A stretch of DNA of 14,893 bases from Bacteroides sp. Lineage in GTDB: Bacteria; Bacteroidota; Bacteroidia; Bacteroidales; Bacteroidaceae. Made by a program: the position numbers and the translations under genes. The stretch spans positions 1 to 14,893 of the forward strand of contig JASLDF010000085.1 in NCBI GenBank assembly GCA_030151635.1, given 5' to 3'. Shown in pieces: positions 1 to 6,962 of this stretch. Numbering within the stretch: position 1 is the stretch's first letter; the number at the start of each line of letters is the position of its first letter. The notes under the pieces are model-generated. The model did no database searches, was not told the origin of the DNA, and was given only the letters and a program-made list of their open reading frames with translations.

Positions 1-3000
1 TCATAGGCGTCAATAAGATTATTTTGGTTGATATCACCTTTGCTTATATATCCTTCAAAGTCGGCATCGCCTAATCTTAATCCTGTGTAGTTTGTATACG
101 ATGTTAAATCATTCTCGTTGATTAGCCAGTCGTGATTAATATCTCCAGGAATATAACTTTCTGTATTTGGAACTTTAAATATGTATAATTCTCTTCCCGA
201 TCCATAGTTACCAACAGCCTCTGTTGCTATAATTTTAATGTAGCGAGCTGTAGGTTGATCCTTGAAAGTGACTATTTTTACATCCCCTGTTCTTGTCCAA
301 TTAAAATCTTCAACCTTAGTCCAATTCTTTTTATCCGCGCTATAATAGATAGAGCCTTTAACTAATGTACCGTTTCCAGCATCCTCACGTGGAAGGTAAT
401 GTAGTTTGTCCAACTGATTGATTGTCTTTAAATCAACTGTAATCGTTGCTGGAATACCAGACTGTCCCCATTTCGTATGCCAATTACTTGATTCGTCGAA
501 GTCGAATAGTTTGTTGATTCTTGAACCACCTTGATCTTCAACGTCAATTGTAGCTTCTACACCTTGAATTGCGAATTCTAGAGGATTAGATTTTGTGCTA
601 GCCTTAAAAGTGTTCCAATCTGATGTGTACTCTTTATTTACACTTCTAATATTAAACGTATAGTTTGTTTCAGGTATGAGGTTTTCAAACAACAACTCCG
701 TTTCTTTGATTGTAGTATAAATCAATCCGTTGAAACTGATTTCGTAGAAGTCTGCATTATCAACACTTTCCCAGCTTGGTTTTAGGGTGTACGCATGGCT
801 GTTGTTTTCCGAAACTCCTGCTATAGGTGCCTTGATACTTCCAGTTGATTTTCGGAAGTTATTAACAGGATTGAATTCAAAGGAGTCAATTTGAACTTGA
901 ATAGGATTTTGTCTTGTATCGATAGATTCAATATGAATTATTAACTGAGGATTCTTCTCAATTGCAATCTTTTCAAATTCGGAACCTTGTGTAGAAAAGC
1001 GATTTAAATTTGGTTTTTCGTTATAGAAGTAGCTGTTTTTAATCTGGTTTAATTCATCAAGTGTAAAGACTTCCGTTAGTTTGATTTTCTGTTTGCCTAT
1101 TTTTGCCTTTACTGCTTTAGGCTTGTGAGTTGTGTTGACTCTTATCTCTGTCGATTTGATAGGTTCAAAGCCGTTAAAAGCCCCTAGTGAAGGATGAATG
1201 GTAATGACAGCTTCTTGTTTTTTACTGATAAAACTCTCAATGTTCGTAGTACTAAATTCACCTTTCAAATATGAAGTAGATACACCATCATCATCATAAG
1301 TAGTAAAAGAACTATATTCTGATGGATATATTTCATAAATACGGTGGTGCTTATTGATTTCTAATAAATTATTGTTTGGGTTTGTTAATGGAATAATTGC
1401 TCCCAATTTAACAAATACAGGGAGCTTCCAGATTGGTGCATTAAAGTTATTGACAATGCAATCGCCGTCAAATAATTCTCCGGAATAGTAATCAATCCAC
1501 TTGCCCTTTGGTAAATAGATGCCATTTCTAACATCATTTCCTTTATCATCTATTTTAGTTTCTTGATAGATTGGAGCTACAAGGAAATAAGGTCCATACA
1601 TAAATTGGTATTCTGTAGCCTTCCCTAGGGTATATTGGTTAGCTTCTTCAATAAACATAGCACGAATCATTGGCTTCCCTGCTACAGACTCGTGTGCTAC
1701 GCTATATGCATACGGTAAAAGCTCAGACTTAAATTTTAAATAGTTTCTATTGATTGATGTTGCTGGTTCTCCCAGAGCATGGGGGTATTTTTCGTTAGAT
1801 CCCCACCCATCCATATTTAATTGCATTGGAGTGAAGGTTTTCCATTGGAAGTCACGGGTGTTGATTACTGGGTTTTTACCACCAAAGATGCCATCCATAT
1901 CTGATGTGATATTGGGTTGACCTGAAAGCCCCGAACCAATGTATGTAGGAATATGGAAGCGAATATATTCCCAGTTACCTCCAGATTGGTCTCCCGACCA
2001 GATGGTTGCATAGCGTTGTGTGCCAGCCCAACCATCAAGAGAAATAATGAATGGACGACTATCATCGCCGTAATAGGTCATAATTTGCGCTACATCGGTA
2101 ATTCCATTTAGACCAAAAGAATAACCAGCACCTACCCAGGCTACGTCTGTTTTCAATACACGTACTCCCGCATCTCGGACCTCTTTCACAATATCTCGTT
2201 GCAATAAAGGGCTGATACCTTGTTTGGGATGAAGATCTGATTGAGTCCATAAACCGATTTCAACACCATTCTTATGTGCATAGTTTGTTAACCTTTTAAG
2301 GTTGGCAATGTTACCATCTAGAGTTTCCGACTGACCATAACCTGCCCCATATCCGTCGTTTGGTAATAACCAACCAAATGGCATATCATGCTGCCTATAT
2401 CTGTCAATTACAGCTCTAGCCGAGAATTGATAATTGTCTTTTTCTCCATTTAATGATTCTTTAATGCCTCCGTTATCTTTTTGACTTTCTTTGTAACGTT
2501 TACCATCTTCGAATAATATTCCTTTGTCATCTTCTTTCCAGAAATCTCTGTTATAGGCGTTTAAATGCCCCTGATAAAATCCAAATTTAGGAATAAGAAC
2601 AGGATTTCCCGTCAATTGATAGAAATCGTTTAGTAAAGGCACCATCCCATTATTGATCATAATAAAGAGGTCCAAATAGTCTGTTTGATGTGATAAAGAA
2701 ACTTTCCCGACCTCTGTGTTACCAAAATCGTATGTCCCTTTTTTAAAGGTATGCCACATTATACCATAACCTTTAGTTGACCAATAGTATGGAGTAGGAG
2801 AAGCTACGCCACCATCTGTCCAACTGTTTTGGTTCTCAATGGCAATCTTTTTCCCCTTGTGCGAGAAACGCCCATTTTGAACCCCACCACCAAAGAAGTA
2901 CTCGTTAGTATCTTCAGCCAAAACTAAAGAAACCGATTTTTCTGTAAAATGGACTGGTGCTACATTTTCCAGCACGTTTTTAGAGTTGTCTTTATTTACT

Positions 3001-3383
3001 ATTGTGAAATGTGAATTTTGTATGTTGAAAGCAATGCAAATTTTATTTGTTTCAATCCAAACTGAGTCTTTAGATTGTGTTACTTGTAAATCCTTTATGC
3101 TGATTTTGGGATTATCCACTAGAATTTTAGCTTCTGGGGTAGCTTCTGGATCACGCATGATACTACCTGAGTTGTCTTGAAATAGGCGAACAATGTGGTC
3201 TGCATAAAAGTCAAGTGTTAATCGCTGTTCGTTTTGATAGATAACATCAACGGTTGTCTTATTCACTTTTTGAACAGATTGTATTCGATTATTCTCTTTT
3301 GCATAACTGAACTTCATTGTTAACAGAGGCAAGAGGATAAGCAATAATAGCTTTTGATGGCTATTACAAATGTGTTTTTTCAT
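1..3383 (-). CDS. Secreted GH31 glycoside hydrolase with FN3, F5/8 and dockerin-like repeats (3' end outside window)
   Basis: The frame is open from the ATG at 3383 to the window edge, giving 1127 codons with no stop. Residues 1-28 form a Sec signal peptide (basic start, Leu-rich core, likely cut after SYA). A mutarotase-like N-terminal domain is followed by a TIM barrel at about 255-575. The likely nucleophile is D413 in KTDVAWVGAGYSFGLNG and the likely acid/base is D465 in WSGDQSGGNWE, followed by GLSG and SDMDG motifs typical of GH31. After C-terminal beta domains come an FN3 domain (about 850-930), an F5/8 or CBM32-like domain (about 931-1070, with NWHTKW and RYIKI), and dockerin-like calcium repeats from 1080 (GDINHDWLINEND, GDADFEGYI, GDINQNNLIDAYD). 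The nucleophile motif differs from that of alpha-glucosidases and alpha-xylosidases and resembles GH31 alpha-N-acetylgalactosaminidases. That substrate is inferred from memory of the family. It is transcribed away from metA. Confidence 0.9.
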   Translation of the reverse strand, partial: MKKHICNSHQKLLLLILLPLLTMKFSYAKENNRIQSVQKVNKTTVDVIYQNEQRLTLDFYADHIVRLFQDNSGSIMRDPEATPEAKILVDNPKISIKDLQVTQSKDSVWIETNKICIAFNIQNSHFTIVNKDNSKNVLENVAPVHFTEKSVSLVLAEDTNEYFFGGGVQNGRFSHKGKKIAIENQNSWTDGGVASPTPYYWSTKGYGIMWHTFKKGTYDFGNTEVGKVSLSHQTDYLDLFIMINNGMVPLLNDFYQLTGNPVLIPKFGFYQGHLNAYNRDFWKEDDKGILFEDGKRYKESQKDNGGIKESLNGEKDNYQFSARAVIDRYRQHDMPFGWLLPNDGYGAGYGQSETLDGNIANLKRLTNYAHKNGVEIGLWTQSDLHPKQGISPLLQRDIVKEVRDAGVRVLKTDVAWVGAGYSFGLNGITDVAQIMTYYGDDSRPFIISLDGWAGTQRYATIWSGDQSGGNWEYIRFHIPTYIGSGLSGQPNITSDMDGIFGGKNPVINTRDFQWKTFTPMQLNMDGWGSNEKYPHALGEPATSINRNYLKFKSELLPYAYSVAHESVAGKPMIRAMFIEEANQYTLGKATEYQFMYGPYFLVAPIYQETKIDDKGNDVRNGIYLPKGKWIDYYSGELFDGDCIVNNFNAPIWKLPVFVKLGAIIPLTNPNNNLLEINKHHRIYEIYPSEYSSFTTYDDDGVSTSYLKGEFSTTNIESFISKKQEAVITIHPSLGAFNGFEPIKSTEIRVNTTHKPKAVKAKIGKQKIKLTEVFTLDELNQIKNSYFYNEKPNLNRFSTQGSEFEKIAIEKNPQLIIHIESIDTRQNPIQVQIDSFEFNPVNNFRKSTGSIKAPIAGVSENNSHAYTLKPSWESVDNADFYEISFNGLIYTTIKETELLFENLIPETNYTFNIRSVNKEYTSDWNTFKASTKSNPLEFAIQGVEATIDVEDQGGSRINKLFDFDESSNWHTKWGQSGIPATITVDLKTINQLDKLHYLPREDAGNGTLVKGSIYYSADKKNWTKVEDFNWTRTGDVKIVTFKDQPTARYIKIIATEAVGNYGSGRELYIFKVPNTESYIPGDINHDWLINENDLTSYTNYTGLRLGDADFEGYISKGDINQNNLIDAY

Positions 3384-3465
3384 ACTTTAATAAATGACGT
3401 TAGATTAATAAATTAGTTTAGGAATTGAATGTACTGATTTTACTAGAGCTATAATAATTTATATC

Positions 3466-3504
3466 ACATCTTTTTAGCTTCTAGTTGTAAAGCTAAAAAG
3501 ATGT
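3466..3504. repeat. Perfect 15-bp inverted repeat between GH31 and metA
   Basis: The arm ACATCTTTTTAGCTT at 3466-3480 is matched exactly by its reverse complement at 3490-3504, with a 9-base loop. It lies between two divergent genes, so a terminator role is not expected. If the GH31 promoter at 3519-3526 is right, the repeat lies in the 5' leader of that mRNA. Otherwise it could be an operator for a dimeric regulator. No known riboswitch or regulator site was recognised. Confidence 0.7.
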
Positions 3505-3518
3505 AAGAATTTAGTTTT

Positions 3519-3526
3519 CAAAAGTA
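3519..3526 (-). promoter_or_regulatory. Candidate -7 element for the GH31 gene
   Basis: On the minus strand the bases read TACTTTTG, matching the Bacteroidota -7 consensus TAnnTTTG. It would start transcription near 3510, about 130 bases before the GH31 ATG. No convincing -33 TTTG lies at the expected spacing, so this is tentative. Confidence 0.35.
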
Positions 3527-3544
3527 ACTGTCTAATCTTTTTTA

Positions 3545-3552
3545 TAGCTTTG
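3545..3552 (+). promoter_or_regulatory. Candidate -7 element for metA
   Basis: TAGCTTTG matches the Bacteroidota -7 consensus TAnnTTTG and lies 27 bases before the metA ATG, giving a leader of about 20 bases. The region about 25-30 bases upstream (TTAGTTTTC) is only a weak -33 match. Confidence 0.4.
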
Positions 3553-3579
3553 TGATTCAATTATTAGTTAATTTTAAAT

Positions 3580-4497
3580 ATGCCATTAAATATACCCAAC
3601 AATCTTCCGGCTATAGAGCATCTTGAGCGTGAGAATATATTTGTTTTGGATGAGCAAGTCAGCTCCAAACAAGATATTCGACCATTGCGAATTGGTGTGC
3701 TTAATTTAATGCCATTAAAAGTAGAAACCGAAACGGACTTAATTCGCTTGTTATCGAATACGCCTCTACAAATAGAGCTAACTCTGGTCAAGATGTCGGG
3801 CCACGTGTCTAAGAATACTTCAACAGAGCATATGGACGAGTTTTATTTGGAGTTTAAAGATATCAAGGATAAAAAGTTTGATGGCTTTATAATAACAGGT
3901 GCTCCTGTTGAGTTGATGGACTTTGAAGAGGTGTATTATTGGAAAGAGTTAGAAGAAATATTAGATTGGTCTAAATCGAATGTTACATCTGTTTTTCATA
4001 TATGCTGGGCTGCACAAGCAGGCTTATATCATCATTATGGATTACAGAAGAAAATTCTAGACAAAAAGTTATCGGGTGTATTTGAGCATAAAGTGTTGGT
4101 TGAAAGACACCCTTTGTTTAGAGGCTTTGACGATACTTTTTATGTCCCTCACAGTCGAAATACTACTATTTTAGAAGAAGATATTCTTCGTCGAAATGAC
4201 TTACAACTTTTATCGGTGTCTGATGAAGCTGGTGCTTACCTTATATCTGCTCGTAATGGTAGAGAATTCTATGTCACTGGCCACTCGGAATACACTGCTA
4301 TGACTCTTAACAATGAGTATAAAAGAGATGTAGCTAAAGGTTTGAATGTCGAACTGCCTAAGAATTATTATAGAAATGATGATGCCAATCAGGCTCCTAT
4401 AGTGCGTTGGAAAGCTCATGCCAATTTGTTGTTTTCAAATTGGCTTAATTATTTCGTATACCAAGAAACCCCATTCAATGTGGAGGAAATAAAGTAA
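3580..4497 (+). CDS. metA: Homoserine O-acyltransferase (MetA family), probably homoserine O-acetyltransferase
   Basis: This cytoplasmic enzyme activates homoserine on its hydroxyl group in the first committed step of methionine synthesis. The 305 residues align without gaps to the N-terminal two thirds of E. coli MetA (309 residues). The catalytic nucleophile C142 (HICWAAQAG) and the H235/E237 pair (TGHSEY) are present. Residue 111, which sets acyl-CoA choice in this family, is Glu (GAPVELMDF) where E. coli has Gly. In the family, Glu111 goes with acetyl-CoA and Gly111 with succinyl-CoA, so O-acetylhomoserine is the likely product despite the usual succinyltransferase label. The start lies in an AT-rich stretch with no Shine-Dalgarno site. 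The stop is directly followed by the start of the U32 gene, so the two are probably co-transcribed. Family assignment is certain; the donor is inferred. Confidence 0.96.
   Translation: MPLNIPNNLPAIEHLERENIFVLDEQVSSKQDIRPLRIGVLNLMPLKVETETDLIRLLSNTPLQIELTLVKMSGHVSKNTSTEHMDEFYLEFKDIKDKKFDGFIITGAPVELMDFEEVYYWKELEEILDWSKSNVTSVFHICWAAQAGLYHHYGLQKKILDKKLSGVFEHKVLVERHPLFRGFDDTFYVPHSRNTTILEEDILRRNDLQLLSVSDEAGAYLISARNGREFYVTGHSEYTAMTLNNEYKRDVAKGLNVELPKNYYRNDDANQAPIVRWKAHANLLFSNWLNYFVYQETPFNVEEIK
4482..4486 (+). promoter_or_regulatory. Shine-Dalgarno-like site for the U32 gene
   Basis: GGAGG lies 11 bases before the ATG at 4498 and 14 before the ATG at 4501, inside the last codons of metA. Most other genes here start in AT-rich DNA without such a site, so it suggests re-initiation at the zero-gap metA/U32 junction. 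Confidence 0.5.
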
Positions 4498-6327
4498 ATG
4501 ATGAAAAGAAAAATAGAACTTTTAGTTCCCGCTAAAAATTTAGAATGTGGTCTTGCCGCTATTGACCACGGTGCTGATGCTGTATATATAGGTGCTCCTC
4601 AATTTGGAGCCCGTGTTGCAGCTAATAATAGCCTGGAAGATATTGCTCAGTTGGTCCAATATGCCCATCAATTTCAAGCGAAAGTCTACGTGACTGTAAA
4701 TGTAATCTTGAAAGATGAAGAGTTGAAGCAAACTGAAGAGATGATTTGGGATTTGCATAAAATAGGCGTTGATGCTTTAATTATTCAAGATATGGGAATC
4801 CTAGAGATGAATCTTCCCCCTATTGCTTTGCATTCTAGTACTCAAAATGACAACAGAAATGTTTCGAAATCAAAGTTTTTACAAAATGCAGGTTTTAGAC
4901 AAATTGTTTTGGCACGTGAATTGGCTTTAAATGAAATACGTGAAATTCATGAGGCATGTCCAGAACTATTGTTAGAGGTTTTTGTACATGGAGCTTTATG
5001 TGTTAGCTATAGTGGACAATGTTACGTAAGTGAACATTGTACAAACCGAAGTGCAAACAGAGGTTCTTGTTCTCAATTCTGTCGTCTACCTTTCGACTTA
5101 AAAGACAGTGATGGAAAAACAATCGTTGCGAAAAAACATTTACTCTCTTTGAAAGACTTAAATCAGAGTGAACGATTAGAAGAGTTATTGGATGCAGGTG
5201 CCAGCTCTTTAAAAATAGAAGGACGTTTAAAAGATGTTTCATACGTAAAGAATGTTACAGCCTATTATCGTCAAGCATTAGATAAAATACTAGTACGCAG
5301 ACCTGAGTATATTCGTGCATCTGCAGGTAAAGAAGAATTCTTCTTTACTCCTCAATTAGATAAAACTTTTAGCCGAGGCTATTCTAATTTTATGCTAGAT
5401 GGTCGTAAAGATAATATTACCTCTTTCGATACTCCTAAATCTTTAGGTGAGGAGATGGGATATATGAAAGAAGCTTCTAAATACTATTTTATTGTTGCAG
5501 GTGTAAAACCTTTCCATAATGGAGATGGTGCTTGTTTTGTTGATGAAACAGGTAAATTGAAAGGGTTTAGAATTAACCGTGTTGAGGGAAATAAATTATT
5601 TCCATTAGAAATGCCTAATATTAAACCAAAAACTACGATTTATAGAAATTATGATCACGAGTTTGAAAAGTTATTAGCAAAAACATCTTCTGTTCGCACC
5701 ATTGGAATAACATTGACACTAAGTGAGGTAGCTAACGGATTTCAGGTTGAGGCTAAAGATGAGTTTAATAATTATGCTTACATACAAGTCGATTTCGCCA
5801 AAGAGTTAGCCCGTTCACCACAACTTGAAAACATCGTAAGACAGTTGGGTAAGTTGGGTGGGACAACTTTCTTTGCAAAAGATATTGAGGTTAACCTAAC
5901 AGATAATTGGTTTATACCATCTTCGTTGCTAGCTAGTATGCGTAGAGATGTTTGTGATGGATTGCTAGAGGAAATTAGGAAGAACTATAAAACAGAAGTC
6001 CAAGTTTTTAAACCAACAACTCATGCATTTCCAACTTTAGAACTCACTTATCTAGGTAATGTTATGAATGAAAAAGCAAATCAGTTTTATGCTCGTCATG
6101 GTGTAGCTGTATTGGAACCTGCTTTTGAAAAACAACATAAAGAAGATGCTGTCCTGATGTTTTGTAAACACTGTATTCGTTATAGTATGGGGTGGTGTCC
6201 AACTTATCAGCACAAAAAATCTCCATACAAGGAGCCTTACTATTTAGTTGCACCTGATGGAGAAAAGTTTAAGTTAGCTTTTGATTGCAAGAACTGCATG
6301 ATGAAAGTAATGCACGAGGCAAACTAA
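4498..6327 (+). CDS. Peptidase U32 family protein (TrhP/RlhA-like RNA hydroxylation family)
   Basis: The 609-residue protein has a TIM-barrel-like N-terminal part with the opening ELLVPAKNLECGLAAIDHGADAVYIG. It carries the U32 signature at 160-178 (E-x-F-x2-G-A-L-C-x4-G-x-C-x-V-S). Cysteines 168, 175, 191 and 195 match the conserved set of this family. Though named after a collagenase-like peptidase, the characterised E. coli relatives TrhP (YegQ) and RlhA are needed for 5-hydroxylation of tRNA uridine or 23S rRNA cytidine. A similar RNA-modifying role is the better inference, target unknown. The C-terminal region adds a second cysteine group (556, 559, 567, 597, 600) that could bind iron-sulfur or zinc. 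The ATG directly abuts the metA stop, with GGAGG at 4482-4486 as a plausible ribosome site inside metA. A second ATG at 4501 is an alternative start. Confidence 0.93.
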   Translation: MMKRKIELLVPAKNLECGLAAIDHGADAVYIGAPQFGARVAANNSLEDIAQLVQYAHQFQAKVYVTVNVILKDEELKQTEEMIWDLHKIGVDALIIQDMGILEMNLPPIALHSSTQNDNRNVSKSKFLQNAGFRQIVLARELALNEIREIHEACPELLLEVFVHGALCVSYSGQCYVSEHCTNRSANRGSCSQFCRLPFDLKDSDGKTIVAKKHLLSLKDLNQSERLEELLDAGASSLKIEGRLKDVSYVKNVTAYYRQALDKILVRRPEYIRASAGKEEFFFTPQLDKTFSRGYSNFMLDGRKDNITSFDTPKSLGEEMGYMKEASKYYFIVAGVKPFHNGDGACFVDETGKLKGFRINRVEGNKLFPLEMPNIKPKTTIYRNYDHEFEKLLAKTSSVRTIGITLTLSEVANGFQVEAKDEFNNYAYIQVDFAKELARSPQLENIVRQLGKLGGTTFFAKDIEVNLTDNWFIPSSLLASMRRDVCDGLLEEIRKNYKTEVQVFKPTTHAFPTLELTYLGNVMNEKANQFYARHGVAVLEPAFEKQHKEDAVLMFCKHCIRYSMGWCPTYQHKKSPYKEPYYLVAPDGEKFKLAFDCKNCMMKVMHEAN

Positions 6328-6953
6328 ATTCGATCGGCATCTACATAGCCATTCATAACTGCATATATAGTCAAACCAGAAACAGATTTAATACCCAATT
6401 TATCTGTAATGTTTTTACGGTGAGTAATAACAGTGGTTTGACTAATATTCAGTTTGTTAGCTATTTCTTTATTGCTTAATCCTTTGGCTATTTGTGATAT
6501 AACGTCAATTTCTCGTGGGCTCAAATCATGTACTTTGTGGGCTTCCATTGCTGCAGAATTGGTCGAATAACCCGTTTGGTGTCCATGTTTGTGTAGACTC
6601 ATTAAATCTTTAATCAATTCTTTTTTAGGCTGATAGACGTTTAGTGTCATCACACCAGATATTTGCATAGGATGATTTTCTGCTGCAAGAATGATTGTGC
6701 GTTTCTTCCTAGGAAGGAAAAAAGAGTTGTGCTCAATGTAAATTTGTGGCGAAATAAAATAATGTGCATACATATCTGGAGTATCGTCCATTAAAGCTCC
6801 ATAATCGTTAAAAATCCGAATAACAGCAAAGGGAATGATATCCTCAAGAACGTTTTGAAGACCCATTGCAGTTAAAATATTACTTTCAACAATAGCTATT
6901 TCTGGCTTTGATGCCCCATGCTGTCCATGAGGATGTTGTGCGTGGTTATGCAT
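6324..6953 (-). CDS. LuxR-type transcriptional regulator with degenerate receiver and histidine-rich patches
   Basis: The C-terminal part of this 209-residue protein (about 143-205) is a clear LuxR/GerE helix-turn-helix (LSPREIDVISQIAKGLSNKE and SQTTVITHRKNITDKLGI), so it binds DNA. Residues 17-125 have the rough layout of a response-regulator receiver. The acidic pair after strand 1 is reduced to IVES, and the expected phospho-acceptor strand reads YAHYFISPQIYIE with no Asp. Phosphorylation is therefore unlikely and another signal is inferred. Histidines cluster at 2, 4, 7, 9 and 12 and again at 121, 123, 125, 139 and 142, which suggests metal or heme binding without proving it. It starts 9 bases after radA and is probably co-transcribed with it. 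Its stop overlaps the convergent U32 stop by 4 bases. Target genes are unknown. Confidence 0.9.
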   Translation of the reverse strand: MHNHAQHPHGQHGASKPEIAIVESNILTAMGLQNVLEDIIPFAVIRIFNDYGALMDDTPDMYAHYFISPQIYIEHNSFFLPRKKRTIILAAENHPMQISGVMTLNVYQPKKELIKDLMSLHKHGHQTGYSTNSAAMEAHKVHDLSPREIDVISQIAKGLSNKEIANKLNISQTTVITHRKNITDKLGIKSVSGLTIYAVMNGYVDADRI

Positions 6954-6962
6954 TTTGTTATT

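Noticed and set aside
1865..2250. Two short minus-strand open frames inside the GH31 gene
   Set aside because: They lie in other frames of a continuous 1127-codon reading frame that carries the catalytic motifs.
3384..3579. A SAM riboswitch or methionine leader upstream of metA
   Set aside because: Apart from the simple inverted repeat there is no multi-stem aptamer pattern, and the predicted metA leader is only about 20 bases long.
4498..6327. Calling the U32 protein a secreted collagenase
   Set aside because: There is no signal peptide, and the characterised close family members act in RNA hydroxylation; the peptidase name is historical.
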